Program-made: the position numbers and the translations under genes | Source of the DNA: Mycobacterium sp. KBS0706 | GTDB taxonomy: Bacteria; Pseudomonadota; Alphaproteobacteria; DSM-16000; Inquilinaceae | Length of the DNA: 64,000 nucleotides | Assembly: GCF_005938675.2 (NCBI RefSeq) | Contig: NZ_VCCH02000009.1 | Span: 62,001 to 126,000, forward strand | Direction of reading: 5' to 3' | Notes under the pieces: model-generated | Database searches by the model: none | The model's input: only the letters and a program-made list of their open reading frames with translations | What the model was told of the DNA's origin: nothing | In this document: positions 1 through 9,100 of the stretch, in pieces | How positions within the stretch are numbered: position 1 is the stretch's first letter | Layout of the letters: the number at the start of each line of letters is the position of its first letter

Positions 1-450
1 GGCGCGGCCAACCCGCTGCGCCCGGTGGTGCGGCTGCAGGCCCGGGTGGTGCAGCTGCGCGACGTCGCGGCCGGCGATGAGGTCGGCTACGGCCTGACCT
101 GGCGCGCCGAAGGGCCGAGCCGCATCGCCACTGTGGCGGTCGGCTATGCCGACGGCTTCCCGCGCAGCAGCGGCACGGCCCATCTCGGCGACATCGCCCT
201 GCCGGTCGCCGGCACCGTGTCGATGGATTCGATCACGCTCGACGTCTCGGCCCTGCCGGAGGGTGCGCTGCGCCCCGGCGCCATGGTCGACCTGATCGGG
301 CCGCATCGCAGCGTCGATGCCGTCGCCGCCGATGCCGGCACCATCGGCTACGAGATCCTGACCCGGCTCGGCCGGCGCTTCCGCCGCCAATACCGCGACA
401 GCCAGCCATCCCCCTCACCCGCTTTGGTTCTCGAAGGAGTTCCGTCGTGA
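1..450 (+). CDS. alr: Alanine racemase, C-terminal part (5' end outside window)
   Basis: PLP-dependent interconversion of L- and D-alanine, which feeds peptidoglycan and, with the next gene, D-alanine catabolism. The reading frame is open from base 1 ([10 protein letters not shown]...), so only about the last 149 residues are present. The C-terminal beta domain carries the GYADGFPR motif, whose Tyr is the second catalytic base in the family, and the GTVSMD motif that contributes to the partner subunit's active site. The stop codon overlaps the GTG start of dadA (GTGA), so the two are translationally coupled; the dadA ribosome site GAAGGAG lies inside the end of this gene. Pairing with dadA suggests the catabolic (DadX-like) role, but sequence alone does not separate DadX from Alr. 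Confidence 0.93.
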   Translation, partial: GAANPLRPVVRLQARVVQLRDVAAGDEVGYGLTWRAEGPSRIATVAVGYADGFPRSSGTAHLGDIALPVAGTVSMDSITLDVSALPEGALRPGAMVDLIGPHRSVDAVAADAGTIGYEILTRLGRRFRRQYRDSQPSPSPALVLEGVPS

Positions 451-1775
451 AGGTCATCGTCCTCGGCGCCGGCGTCATCGGCGTGTCCACCGCCTATTAC
501 CTCGCCCGCGCCGGCCATGAGGTGACGGTGGTCGACCGGCAGGACGGGCCGGCGAACGAAACCAGCTTCGCCAATGCCGGCCAGGTCTCGCCGGGCTATT
601 CGGCGCCCTGGGCGGCGCCGGGCGTGCCGCTGAAGGCGATCAAGTGGATGCTGATGGAGCACAGCCCCTTCGTGCTGCGCCCGCAGCTGGACACCCGGCA
701 ATGGCTGTGGCTGGCGCAGATGCTGCGCAACTGCACCGCCGGCCGCTATGCCGTGAACAAGGAGCGGATGGTCCGCCTGGCCGAGTACAGCCGCGACTGC
801 CTGCGCCAGCTGCGCGCCGACACCGGCATCGCCTATGACGACAAGGCCCAGGGCACGCTGCAGCTGTTCCGCACCCAGAAGCAGGTCGACGCCGCAGCCA
901 AGGACATCGCCGTGCTGCAGGAGGCCGGCGTTCCCTACGAGGTGCTGGACCCGGCCGGCTGCGCCGTGATCGAGCCTGCTTTGGCCGGGGTGCAGGACAA
1001 GCTGGCCGGCGGCCTGCGCCTGCCGGGCGACGAGACCGGCGACTGCTTCAAGTTCACCAACAACCTGGCGAAGCTCGCGGCCGGCCTCGGCGTCACCTTC
1101 CGCTGGGGCGCCCGGATCGCCGGCCTGATGACCGACGGCAACCGGATCGGCGGCGTCGCGCTGGAGGATGGCGAGACCCTGCGCGCCGACGGCTACGTGC
1201 TGGCGCTGGGCAGCTATTCGCCGCTGCTGCTGAAGCCGCTGGGCATCGAGATCCCGGTCTATCCCGTCAAGGGCTACTCGATCACCGTGCCGGTCACCAA
1301 GGGGGAGAGCGCGCCGGTCTCGACAGTGATGGACGAGACCTACAAGGTCGCGATCACCCGGCTGGGCGACCGCATCCGCGTCGGCGGCACCGCCGAGCTG
1401 GCGGGCTTCAGCACCCGCCTGTGGGATGCCCGGCGGGCGACACTGGAGCATTCGGTCACCGACCTGTTCCCGCAGGGCGGCGACGTCTCCCGCGCCAGCT
1501 TCTGGACCGGCATGCGGCCGATGACGCCCGACGGCACCCCGGTGGTCGGCCGCACGCCCTATGGCAACCTGTTCCTCAACACCGGCCATGGCACGCTGGG
1601 CTGGACCATGGCCTGCGGCTCGGGCCGGGTGATGTCGGACATCGTCTCCGGCCGCCGCGCCGAGATCGATCTGGAGGGCCTGGCGATGGATCGCTACCGC
1701 TGGGCCGACCTGACCGGCATTCGCACGCCGAAGGGCGGCCGCCCGGTCGGAGTGCCGGTGCCACAGGCGGGGTAA
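447..1775 (+). CDS. dadA: D-amino acid dehydrogenase small subunit
   Basis: FAD-dependent, membrane-associated oxidation of D-amino acids, mainly D-alanine to pyruvate and ammonia, with electrons passed to the respiratory chain. The 442-residue product has the N-terminal dinucleotide fold [17 protein letters not shown] (residues 4-20), the family stretch [14 protein letters not shown], and the C-terminal flavin site [16 protein letters not shown], as in DadA proteins of about 430 residues. The GTG start overlaps the racemase stop and has GAAGGAG eight bases upstream. Racemase plus DadA is the classic alanine catabolic operon. The gene ends 16 bases before a convergent RTX gene, with no clear terminator between. 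Confidence 0.96.
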   Translation: MKVIVLGAGVIGVSTAYYLARAGHEVTVVDRQDGPANETSFANAGQVSPGYSAPWAAPGVPLKAIKWMLMEHSPFVLRPQLDTRQWLWLAQMLRNCTAGRYAVNKERMVRLAEYSRDCLRQLRADTGIAYDDKAQGTLQLFRTQKQVDAAAKDIAVLQEAGVPYEVLDPAGCAVIEPALAGVQDKLAGGLRLPGDETGDCFKFTNNLAKLAAGLGVTFRWGARIAGLMTDGNRIGGVALEDGETLRADGYVLALGSYSPLLLKPLGIEIPVYPVKGYSITVPVTKGESAPVSTVMDETYKVAITRLGDRIRVGGTAELAGFSTRLWDARRATLEHSVTDLFPQGGDVSRASFWTGMRPMTPDGTPVVGRTPYGNLFLNTGHGTLGWTMACGSGRVMSDIVSGRRAEIDLEGLAMDRYRWADLTGIRTPKGGRPVGVPVPQAG

Positions 1776-1791
1776 GGCCCGGCCGCCGCGA

Positions 1792-3300
1792 TCAGAGCAC
1801 GAAGTCGGCGGCGACGAGACCGATCGCACCGGTGAGCTGGATGTGGAAGTCGGAGGCGCCGTCGCCGTTGACGTCGCCGGCGATGGTGGTGACGTCGCCG
1901 GCGACGGCATAGCGCAGTTCGCCGGCGACATGGTGGTAGGCCGCGGTGCCGATGAAGCTGAAGGCCTGGTCGCCGGCGACGGTGGTCCTGGCGTCGATTC
2001 CTGCCAGGTCGATCTTGTCGCCCTGGGCGTGGCTGAAATCAGTGATCCGGTCGGCGCCGGCCCCAACCGGGCTCTGTGCCGTGCTGTTGTAGATGAAACG
2101 GTCGGCCGCGCCGCCGCCGGTGAGCGTGTCCTTGCCGGCCCAGCCCTGCAGCCGGTTGACGCCCGCATCTCCGACCAGGGTGTCAGCGCCCTGGCTGCCG
2201 GAGAGGTTCTCGATCCCGTTGAAGCTATCGTTCTGAGCGTCGCCGCCGCTGGCGGTGTTGGCCGCCAGGTTGACCGACACCCCGATCGCGCTGGTGTAGT
2301 AGCTGGCCGTATCGTTGCCATTGCCGCCGTAATGGGTGTCCGCGCCGGCGCCCCCGCGCAGCACATCGTCGCCGTCATCCCCGGAGAGGTAGTCGTTTCC
2401 GGCGTCCCCCGAGAGGGTGTCGTTGCCGTTGTCGCCGTACAGTGAATCATAGTCTCCGCCGCCGGAGAGGATATCGTCACCGTCATTGCCGATGATGTTG
2501 TTGCTGGCGTCGTTTCCGGTTAGCACGTCGTTGTATGCGCCGCCGTAGACCCCCTCGAAGTTCGAGATGCTGTCGCCTTGCGCGTCGCCGCCGCCGGCGG
2601 TCCCCAACGCCAGGTTGACCGCCACCGCGGCGGCGGAGGAATAGTAGGTCACGGTATCGTAGCCGGCGCCGCCGCCGGTCGTATCGCCGCCGGCACCGCC
2701 TTCGATGTAGTCGTTGCCTTCGCCGCCGTAGAGTGTGTCGACGCCGCCGCCACCATTGAGGTTGTCGCCGCCGTTGTTGCCGTAGAGGATGTCGTCCCCG
2801 TCCTCGCCGGCCAGGTAATCGCCGCCGGCATCCCCGGTCATGACGTCATTGCCCAGGCCGCCATAGCCGTTGTCGCGGCCGCTGCCGCCGTGGAACGTGT
2901 CGTTTCCGGCGTTGCCGGAGAAGCTGTCGTCGCCGACCCCTCCATTCACGGCGTCGTTGCCGGTGCCGAGATAGAAGGCCAGCTTCTCGAAATTGCTGAA
3001 CTGTACGCCGGTCGATGTGGTCGTGATTCCGCCCGGCGTCGGGTTGGGCGTGACGCTGAATGCCGCCGTCGCGTTCCAGTAGTAGAACTGGAGGGTGTCC
3101 TGTCCGGCGCCGCCATCGAGGATGTCGGCGCCGCCATAGGTATAGACGAAGTCGTCACCGTCGCCGGCATTGATGGTATCCACCGAACCGGGCGGGGAAT
3201 CCCCGTCAAAGATCGTGTCGTCGCCTCCGCCGCCGCTGATCTGGTCGCTGGACGAGGTGCCGTTGAGATAGTCGTCGCCCGCCGTTCCATTGATGACCAC
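1792..3300 (-). CDS. RTX calcium-binding repeat protein with serralysin-type C-terminus (RTX-1)
   Basis: A 502-residue acidic, Gly/Asp-rich protein made almost entirely of RTX nonapeptides (GGxGxDxLx), such as GGAGADTHYGGNGNDT. The C-terminal block (residues about 395-502: DRFIY, ITDFSHAQGDKIDLAGID, DVNGDGASDFHI, ending AADFVL) matches the peptidase M10/serralysin C-terminal domain used for type I secretion. No protease, lipase or other catalytic domain is visible. The start is GTG at 3300, giving MVINGTAGDD like the sister genes; AGGGG lies upstream. It lies 108 bases downstream of the emfourin gene on the same strand and may be read through from it. Unlike the other three RTX genes it lacks the conserved upstream promoter element. 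No HlyB/HlyD/TolC genes are in the window. It is probably an extracellular calcium-binding surface or matrix protein (inference). Confidence 0.85.
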   Translation of the reverse strand: MVINGTAGDDYLNGTSSSDQISGGGGDDTIFDGDSPPGSVDTINAGDGDDFVYTYGGADILDGGAGQDTLQFYYWNATAAFSVTPNPTPGGITTTSTGVQFSNFEKLAFYLGTGNDAVNGGVGDDSFSGNAGNDTFHGGSGRDNGYGGLGNDVMTGDAGGDYLAGEDGDDILYGNNGGDNLNGGGGVDTLYGGEGNDYIEGGAGGDTTGGGAGYDTVTYYSSAAAVAVNLALGTAGGGDAQGDSISNFEGVYGGAYNDVLTGNDASNNIIGNDGDDILSGGGDYDSLYGDNGNDTLSGDAGNDYLSGDDGDDVLRGGAGADTHYGGNGNDTASYYTSAIGVSVNLAANTASGGDAQNDSFNGIENLSGSQGADTLVGDAGVNRLQGWAGKDTLTGGGAADRFIYNSTAQSPVGAGADRITDFSHAQGDKIDLAGIDARTTVAGDQAFSFIGTAAYHHVAGELRYAVAGDVTTIAGDVNGDGASDFHIQLTGAIGLVAADFVL

Positions 3301-3408
3301 TGCCTTGCCCCTCTGGAAAATCTGTCATGGAAACTCGGTCTCGAGTGGCAATGTCGCATCAAATTGCGGCATGAATTCGGGCCGCAGGTTCAGACCGCAA
3401 GCGACGCC

Positions 3409-3741
3409 TCATCGCCCCGATCGCCCCTTGAGCGCCCGGACCTGGTCCTGCAGGCAGCGGACCAGGGCTTTCAGCGCCGGGTCGGCGATCGGCTCGGGCA
3501 ACTCCAGCGTGCGGCTGCGGCCGTCCTGCTCGACCGTCAGCGTGAAGCAACGGGCGTCGGGCATTGGCCGCGACAGGCTTTCGGGTGCCGCCGGGCGGTC
3601 GAGCACCCGGGCGTCGCGCACCAGCGCTTCGATCCTGGCGGCCGCCGCCGGCGGCAGCGCCGCCAGGTCCAGCACCACCGGCTCGGCCAGGCCCGGCGCA
3701 TAGAACAGGCCCGGGCTCGACATCGCGAAGGTGATCCGCAT
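3409..3741 (-). CDS. Emfourin-like protease inhibitor (protealysin partner)
   Basis: A 110-residue protein (MRITFAMSSP... to ...ALKGRSGR) with short alternating strands and a conserved FTLTVEQDG segment. Its size, the opening MRITF-x8-GL, and its position 22 bases downstream of a protealysin-type M4 protease match emfourin, the cytoplasmic inhibitor encoded in protealysin operons and shown to inhibit its partner protease. The RBS GGAGGGG sits upstream of ATG 3741 (revcomp of the CCCCTCC at 3747-3753). Assignment rests on recalled family resemblance and operon context; a profile search would settle it. Confidence 0.72.
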   Translation of the reverse strand: MRITFAMSSPGLFYAPGLAEPVVLDLAALPPAAAARIEALVRDARVLDRPAAPESLSRPMPDARCFTLTVEQDGRSRTLELPEPIADPALKALVRCLQDQVRALKGRSGR

Positions 3742-3763
3742 CGTCCCCTCCTGCCCCGGGGCG

Positions 3764-4837
3764 TCAGCCGGGCGGGATCCCGACCTGCTTCCAGGCGTCG
3801 GCCACGGCCTTGACCTCGGCCTTCTTCATGCCGGGCAGCCGGCCCGCCACATCCACCGTCACCGCGGCGAAATCGGCGAACTTCGTGGTCTCGGTCACCC
3901 TGGCGTCGCGCAGCGCATCGTACCAGATCCGCCCCGCCTTCTCCCAGGCGTTGCCGCCGAGGGCGACGGCGGCCAGGTAGAAGGCCCGGTTCGGGATGCC
4001 GGAATTGATGTGGACGCCGCCATTGTCCTGCATCGTGTCTGCGTAGTCGTCCATATGGCCGGGCTGGCGGTCCTTCCCCAGCACCGGGTCGTCATAGGCG
4101 GTGCCCGGCGCCTTCATCGAGCGCAGGCCGACGCCCTGCACCCTGGCGGTGAACAGCCCCGCGCCGATGATCCAGTCGGCCTCCTCGGCAGTCTGCTTCA
4201 GCACCCATTGCTTGACCAGGGATCCCCAGACATCGGACAGAGATTCGTTCAGCGCCCCGGGCTGCTGCATGTACACGAGGCCGGCCTCGTCCTCGGTGAC
4301 GCCGTGGCCGAGCTCGTGGCCGATGACGTCGAGCGAGGCGGTGAAGCGGTTGAACAGGTCGCCGTCGCCATCGCCGAACACCATGCGCCGGCCGTTCCAG
4401 AAGGCGTTGTTGTAATCCTCGCCGTAATGGACCGTGGCGTCGAGCGGCAGGCCGTCATCGTCGATCGAGTTGCGGCGATAGGCTTCGAGGAAGAAGTCGA
4501 AGGTGTGGCCCAGCGCGTCATAGGCCTCGTCGACCGCGACGTCGCCCGATGGCCCCTGCCCTTCGGCGCGCACCAGCGTGCCCGGCAGGGTCTCGCTGTT
4601 GCCGGCGGTGGTGACGCTGCGCTGGCGCGACGGCGGCAGGGCCAGCTTGCGGCTGCGGCGCGCCGGCACCGACTGCGCCACGGCCAGCTGGGCCCGCATC
4701 GACCGGAAGGTGGTATCGATGCCGAGCGCCCGGCTGGCGGCCGCCTTCTGGGCCTTGCTGCCGTTGGCGAGGATGTCGCGCAGCAGATAGGGCGGCAGGA
4801 TGCAGAAGATCGAGTGGCGGTGATGCCGGCTGCACAT
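3764..4837 (-). CDS. Protealysin-like M4 family zinc metalloprotease
   Basis: Thermolysin-family neutral protease, 357 residues from the chosen start. The short propeptide (residues 1 to about 55) has the PPYLLRDI motif of protealysin-type precursors, not the long FTP-type propeptide or a secretory signal. Catalytic residues are visible: HELGH at 174-178 (two zinc His and catalytic Glu), third ligand Glu198 in ALNESLSD, and the transition-state His in GGVHINSGIPN. The start at 4837 is preferred over upstream in-frame starts because MCSRHHRHSIFC begins the family propeptide and AGGGAGA lies just upstream. The absence of a signal peptide fits the protealysin group, some of which act inside the cell or leave by unclear routes. 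It is in an operon with the emfourin gene. Confidence 0.92.
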   Translation of the reverse strand: MCSRHHRHSIFCILPPYLLRDILANGSKAQKAAASRALGIDTTFRSMRAQLAVAQSVPARRSRKLALPPSRQRSVTTAGNSETLPGTLVRAEGQGPSGDVAVDEAYDALGHTFDFFLEAYRRNSIDDDGLPLDATVHYGEDYNNAFWNGRRMVFGDGDGDLFNRFTASLDVIGHELGHGVTEDEAGLVYMQQPGALNESLSDVWGSLVKQWVLKQTAEEADWIIGAGLFTARVQGVGLRSMKAPGTAYDDPVLGKDRQPGHMDDYADTMQDNGGVHINSGIPNRAFYLAAVALGGNAWEKAGRIWYDALRDARVTETTKFADFAAVTVDVAGRLPGMKKAEVKAVADAWKQVGIPPG

Positions 4838-4904
4838 GGGGCTCTCCCTGTTCCGACGGACGATCTTCCCCGGACGGGGGCTCCCCATAGAAGCCACGGT
4901 GCCC

Positions 4905-7358
4905 CTATTGGTTCCCGGCCTCCTCGTCCCGATCCCGTGCCGGCGCGGCTGCGTATTCCGACAGCCCGACGAAGGGGAAATACGCAGCAAAGGTCGCGGC
5001 GAACATGGCTCCCGCCAAGATGAGAGTCTGTGACGTCACGCTGCGGTCCTTGGTCAGCTCGGAGACGACGTTTCCGAGCAGGAGAACGATATAGGTGAAG
5101 GCCTGACGGGCATGCGCGACATCGGTCCCCTGGCGACGAACCTCGGCGAAGGTGTGCTTGAGCTTGAACCCCACCTTGGCCCGGAATCGGGCGATGCCCT
5201 GCAGGCCCTGACTGGCGTTCGGATCGCCCGGCATCGCCGGCTCGAGGCCCTGCGCAATCCTGTCGAAATACTGGTTGAAGGCACGGTACGAAATCGTCTC
5301 CAACAGCTCGACAGCCGTATAGGCCGCGACATACTTGCCCACCTCCTTGGCGGCTTCCGTTCCGGCCAGGCCGATCGCCTGGGTACCGGCGCCGCTATGC
5401 ACCAATCCCAGAGCGATCAGGATGGTCGTCAGCTGGGAGTACAGCGAGTACGCCAGATTGTCGCCGAGAACCGCCCGCATGTTCAACAGCAGGTTGCCGC
5501 GACGATTCTGCGCGACCGGCATGAACAGGTTCGCCATGTCGCGCAGGCCGATGATCAGCGCCCTGGCAGCCGCGGGCGCCTGGGCGGCGACCCCGCCCCC
5601 GACCTTGTCGGCGGCGACGGTCGCCCCGATCATCATGAGGGTGTTGGTGACCACCGAAGCATATTGCTTTCCTGTTGGCACCAACCGGTCTTCTTCCGGT
5701 CGACTGGCACTGGTGTCATAGATCAGGCCGCCGACCTTCACCGCGATCGGCAGAAAGTTCAGCCCGATCAGCAATGCGGCGAGATCCTGCTGCGTCTTGT
5801 CGCTGCTTGCGCCGATGCCATAGGCGCTCGCTTCCCGGACGGTGGCCAATGTGCCCAGCAGCACGGCGTCGCGCAGAAGAATCTTTCCGATATCCCGGCC
5901 GGCGCGTAGCATGCTTGCGCTCGCCGCCGCATCCATTCCCTCCGCCCCAGCCTCCTCGGCCTCGACGACGAGTTGCTCGATTCTCTGCCTCGTCTCCCGG
6001 AGATCGCCTTGGGTTTGGGGGGGATCCTGCGGTTCCGTCGTTGTCGGCGCGAAGGTGATCTCGTCCTGCAGCGTCTCCGGCAATTGCTGAATGGCGCGGC
6101 GCAGCGCGTCGCTGTCCAGCTGTGCCGAAGTCTGCAAAAGCTGATCGATCGTTCTATCGAGATCCGTCTTCTGCCGATCCATCTCGGACATCTCTCGTCC
6201 AGATGCGGCATCCCTATCTCGATTTTTTTGAATTTCCTCTTCAACACCTGAAATTTGTAGCTGATTTTGGCTGATTTTGGTTCTGATATTCGCTATATTT
6301 TCTTGGAATTCTTGAATCCTGTTGTCATTTTCCGCAATATTTTTCTCCAATTCAGCGATCGTTTCGTCCGCCTGTAGCTGAGATTGCAATATCGAGTGGT
6401 ATTCATCCTCAATGGACTGAAGTTCGTTGATGGCTGAATCCTCGCCATCCACAAGGTTGTCCAAAGCGCCGATGGCGCGGGTCACGTTCTTTTTCTGTGT
6501 TTCCAGATCTGTCAGATCAGTGCCGAGCCGATCGAGTGCTGCCTTGCTGATTTCCGCCTTCGCATCGGCTGCGGAACGTTCGGTCTCGAGGGCTTCGAGC
6601 CTTGCCGCAATTTTCGCCGCACGCTCCGCATCCTGCGGATCTTCCGAGGGGGTTCCGAGGGCTTCGATTTCGCGCCGCAGCACCTCGGAGCGTGCGGTCG
6701 CTTCCGCATTTCCTGCCCTGGCGGCCTGCTCTTCCGCTTGCGCCTCTTGCGTCCGCCGCTCCAGATCGTCGAGCTCCCGGCCGAGAGTGCCACGCCGGTC
6801 AGCGATCAGAGTCCTCAGACGGTCGAGGTCCCTCGCCTCCTCGCCCACCGCGATCCCCTGGGCATTCAGCGCCTCGCCGGCCTCCGTCCACCGGTCTTCG
6901 AGCGAATCGTACAACCTTCCGAGCTCGGTCTCATAGCGGTCCACGGCTTGTCGCTGCACAGCGATCTGGTCCAGGAGCGCATTCGAGGCATCCTGCTGGC
7001 CGTCTATAGCCTGAAAGGCTTGCTGCTCCGCTGCCGTAAGCTGCTCGATTTTCCTGAACTGGTCTTCCCGCGTCCGTTCGAGCCCATCCAGCCTGTCCAG
7101 AAGCGCCAGTTGCTCCTCCGACCCTCTCAGCCGATTGTCGAGCAGGGTGTCCGCTTCGTTGTAGCTGGTGGTGAGATTTTCGTCCGTCTGGCGCCGTGCC
7201 AGACCCCGAAGATGTTCCGCTTCGACGGCGGTCCGTATCCGGGCAGGGTCAGTGTGCGTCAGCTGAGCCAACCAACCGATGAGATTCCCATCCAGGTCTG
7301 CCGATTGCTCGTGGCTTGGGCCACCTCCGCCCGTTGGCTGCCGCGAACCGTCTTCCAT
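4905..7358 (-). CDS. Large cysteine-free coiled-coil protein with hydrophobic C-terminal segments, unknown
   Basis: An 817-residue protein I do not recognise. Residues about 40-430 are heptad-rich, charged coiled coil (many E/Q/R/L, e.g. ELEKNIAENDNRIQEFQENI), followed by a short Pro/Thr linker (FAPTTTEPQDPPQTQ). The C-terminal half, from about 490 on, holds several hydrophobic helices: ILLRDAVLLGTLATV, LLIGLNFLPIAVKVGGLIY, TNTLMMIGATVAA, LTTILIALGLV, TYIVLLLGNVVSEL and LILAGAMFAATFAAYFPFVG. There is no signal peptide and no cysteine. ATG 7358 has GGGAGA six bases upstream; a GTG at 7364 lies on top of that site. Bases about 6220-6440 are strikingly AT-rich for this genome, suggesting acquired DNA. 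The coiled-coil-then-hydrophobic plan resembles secreted translocators or pore formers in general; no family is claimed. Confidence 0.8.
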   Translation of the reverse strand: MEDGSRQPTGGGGPSHEQSADLDGNLIGWLAQLTHTDPARIRTAVEAEHLRGLARRQTDENLTTSYNEADTLLDNRLRGSEEQLALLDRLDGLERTREDQFRKIEQLTAAEQQAFQAIDGQQDASNALLDQIAVQRQAVDRYETELGRLYDSLEDRWTEAGEALNAQGIAVGEEARDLDRLRTLIADRRGTLGRELDDLERRTQEAQAEEQAARAGNAEATARSEVLRREIEALGTPSEDPQDAERAAKIAARLEALETERSAADAKAEISKAALDRLGTDLTDLETQKKNVTRAIGALDNLVDGEDSAINELQSIEDEYHSILQSQLQADETIAELEKNIAENDNRIQEFQENIANIRTKISQNQLQISGVEEEIQKNRDRDAASGREMSEMDRQKTDLDRTIDQLLQTSAQLDSDALRRAIQQLPETLQDEITFAPTTTEPQDPPQTQGDLRETRQRIEQLVVEAEEAGAEGMDAAASASMLRAGRDIGKILLRDAVLLGTLATVREASAYGIGASSDKTQQDLAALLIGLNFLPIAVKVGGLIYDTSASRPEEDRLVPTGKQYASVVTNTLMMIGATVAADKVGGGVAAQAPAAARALIIGLRDMANLFMPVAQNRRGNLLLNMRAVLGDNLAYSLYSQLTTILIALGLVHSGAGTQAIGLAGTEAAKEVGKYVAAYTAVELLETISYRAFNQYFDRIAQGLEPAMPGDPNASQGLQGIARFRAKVGFKLKHTFAEVRRQGTDVAHARQAFTYIVLLLGNVVSELTKDRSVTSQTLILAGAMFAATFAAYFPFVGLSEYAAAPARDRDEEAGNQ

Positions 7359-7539
7359 CCCCACTCTCCCAACGCTGCTCGGAAACCAAGATTGTTACGC
7401 CTGACACGATCGCGTCAGGATTGGCCTCAAGGACACCGATGGGAATTCCGCTTTTGATATGGGCCGATGCGCGGCTGGATGCCGGCGCCGGCCCGGGTCA
7501 GGCTGTCACGCCAGGCGAGACCGTTGCAGAACGCCGATT

Positions 7540-7577
7540 CATCCCTTTGCCGTCATTCCCGCGAAAGCGGGAATCTC
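7540..7577. repeat. Dispersed palindromic repeat, family A, copy 1
   Basis: A 38-bp sequence with the hairpin TTCCCGC-GAAA-GCGGGAA, identical to bases 31718-31755. It lies in the 312-base gap (7359-7670) upstream of the coiled-coil gene, where no gene is apparent. The same gap holds a small inverted repeat CCTGAC/GTCAGG at 7400-7419. Only the left arm of the double structure at 31718 is present here. Confidence 0.85.
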
Positions 7578-7670
7578 CTCCTGTCTTTCGGGATGGCGCC
7601 GCCATCTTTGCGGGAACGTGCGACGATCCGATGGCGCCCGGCGGGGCCGGGCAAGGACGGTGGGGACGGT

Positions 7671-7772
7671 CTAAAGCACGAAATCTCCGGCCGTCAGGGC
7701 GTGGTCGGCGGTGACGTTGCTGGCGAAATCCGGCGCCTTGTCGCCGTTGACGTCGAGACCTGCTAAATCTGC
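7671..7772 (-). pseudogene. Remnant of RTX protein C-terminus
   Basis: On the minus strand these bases read DLAGLDVNGDKAPDF...LTAGDFVL-stop. This is the DLAGID motif of the serralysin-type C-terminal domain fused directly to the DVNGDGASDFHI...LVAGDFVL end, so the stretch of about 40 residues between them in the intact RTX genes is missing. Nothing upstream in this frame looks like RTX sequence. It is therefore an internally deleted 3' fragment of a fifth RTX gene. Confidence 0.75.
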
Positions 7773-7869
7773 CCCAGCCCGTCCCTGCCCAGCTTCGCCC
7801 GGCGCCATTGGATGTTCGGCCGCTCCCGCAGAAGGGGCGGCGTCGACCCGACAGACAGGAGGACGACCC

Positions 7870-8220
7870 GTGACCCAGACCCTCAACGGCATGCCCGGCA
7901 ACGACAGCCTCACCGGCACCGATCCGGGCAATCCGGCCAACCTCGACGGCATCGAGATCATCAATGGCCTCGCCGGCAGCGACACGCTCAACGGCCTGGG
8001 CGGCAACGACATCCTCCAGGGCGGCGCCGGCATCGATACGGCGAGCTATGCCGGTCCGCCGCCGGGGTATCGGTGAACCTGGCGACCGGCGTCGTCTCCG
8101 GGGGCGATGCCGCGGGCGACACCTTCAGCAGCATCGAGCAGGTGCTGGGCTCGGCCTTCGCCGACACGCTGACCGGCAATGCCGGCGCCAACACGCTCTG
8201 GGGCATGGGCGGCGGGAAAG
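7870..8220 (+). pseudogene. Frameshifted 5' fragment of an RTX gene
   Basis: From the GTG at 7870 the frame reads VTQTLNGMPGNDSLTG, then GLAGSDTLNGLGGNDILQGGAGIDTASYAG, typical RTX repeats, then stops at 8074-8076. Shifting by one base at about 8053 restores the family sequence SAAGVSVNLATGVVSGGDAAGDTFSSIEQVLGSAF onward to ANTLWGMGGG, where homology ends at about 8215, just before the AraC gene's 3' end. It is thus a 1-base deletion plus loss of the 3' half. It points opposite to the remnant at 7671, so the two are not simply pieces of one undisturbed gene. Confidence 0.8.
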
Positions 8221-8234
8221 GTCGGTGGCGTGCC

Positions 8235-9029
8235 TTACGCCGCTTCCCGGTCGCGGCGCAGGCCGTCCTTGCGCATCTGCTCCGGCGTGGTGCCGGTCAG
8301 GCGGTGGAACATGGCGATGAAGGCCGAGGCGTTGCCGTAGCCGAGCCAGCGCGCCACCGCACCGACCGAGGCCCCCTCCTCCAGCCGCGACAGCGCCGCG
8401 ACCAGCTTCATCCGCTGGCGCCATTCGGCGAAGGACATGCCAAGGTCGCGCTGGCAGTGGCGCGACAGGGTACGCTCGGTGGTGCCGGTGATCCGGCCCC
8501 ATTCCGCCAGCGACCGGCGGTCCCCGGGCTCGCGCTGCAGCGCCTCCAGCACGACGCGCAGGGCCGGGTCGTCGGACAGCGGCAGGTAGGAGGAATGGCG
8601 CGGCGCCAGCCGGATCTGATCGACCAGCACCTGCGCCAGCCGCAGGTCCTCGACGCTCTTCGGCACCTTCACGCCGCGGGCGTCGACATCGGCCAGGATC
8701 GCCTTGATCAGCGGGCTGAGCGCCAGGGTGCAGGGCTCCGCCGGCAGATCCACGCAAAGCTCGCGCACGACATAGACCGAGACATAGCGCACCGCGTCGC
8801 GGTTGTGGCAGGCGTGCACCACGTCGGGCGGGGTCCAGATCGCGTAATGCGGCGGCGACAGGTAGCGCACGCCGTCGACCGTCGACACCATCAGGCCGCG
8901 GACGGCGTAGTTCAGCTTGCCCCAGGGCAGCGACGCCTCGGGCCACACCATGCCGGCCGGATAATCCTCGGTGCGGAAGGACAGCGGATCGGGCGGCTCG
9001 CCGCGCAGTGCGGGCATGCGCTCACCCAT
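8235..9029 (-). CDS. AraC-family transcriptional regulator
   Basis: A 264-residue DNA-binding regulator. The N-terminal half is a cupin-like sensing region (residues about 15-110: YPAGMVWPEASLPWGKLNYAVRG...SPPHYAIWTPPDVVHACHNRD). The C-terminal AraC domain has two helix-turn-helix units (RSLAEWGRITGTTERTLSRHCQ and SVGAVARWLGYGNASAFIAMFHRLTGTTPEQMR). It is divergent from the EamA transporter gene, with a 71-base gap containing an AT-rich GTTATATATATCGAAC stretch. This arrangement usually means that the regulator controls the transporter (inference). It is homologous in plan to regulators beside small exporters; the inducer is unknown. Confidence 0.9.
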   Translation of the reverse strand: MGERMPALRGEPPDPLSFRTEDYPAGMVWPEASLPWGKLNYAVRGLMVSTVDGVRYLSPPHYAIWTPPDVVHACHNRDAVRYVSVYVVRELCVDLPAEPCTLALSPLIKAILADVDARGVKVPKSVEDLRLAQVLVDQIRLAPRHSSYLPLSDDPALRVVLEALQREPGDRRSLAEWGRITGTTERTLSRHCQRDLGMSFAEWRQRMKLVAALSRLEEGASVGAVARWLGYGNASAFIAMFHRLTGTTPEQMRKDGLRRDREAA

Positions 9030-9100
9030 GTCCAGTCCTCCCTATCGCCTGTCCGATCATCGTTATATATATCGAACCGGCCAGACGCTAGGTTGCTGTC

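Noticed and set aside
447..2486. Minus-strand frame of 712 residues across 348-2486 opposite dadA
   Set aside because: It is a shadow of dadA and RTX-1, with no recognisable domain.
7671..8033. 120-residue minus-strand frame as an intact gene
   Set aside because: Only its last 34 or so residues resemble RTX protein; the rest is antisense to the plus-strand RTX fragment.
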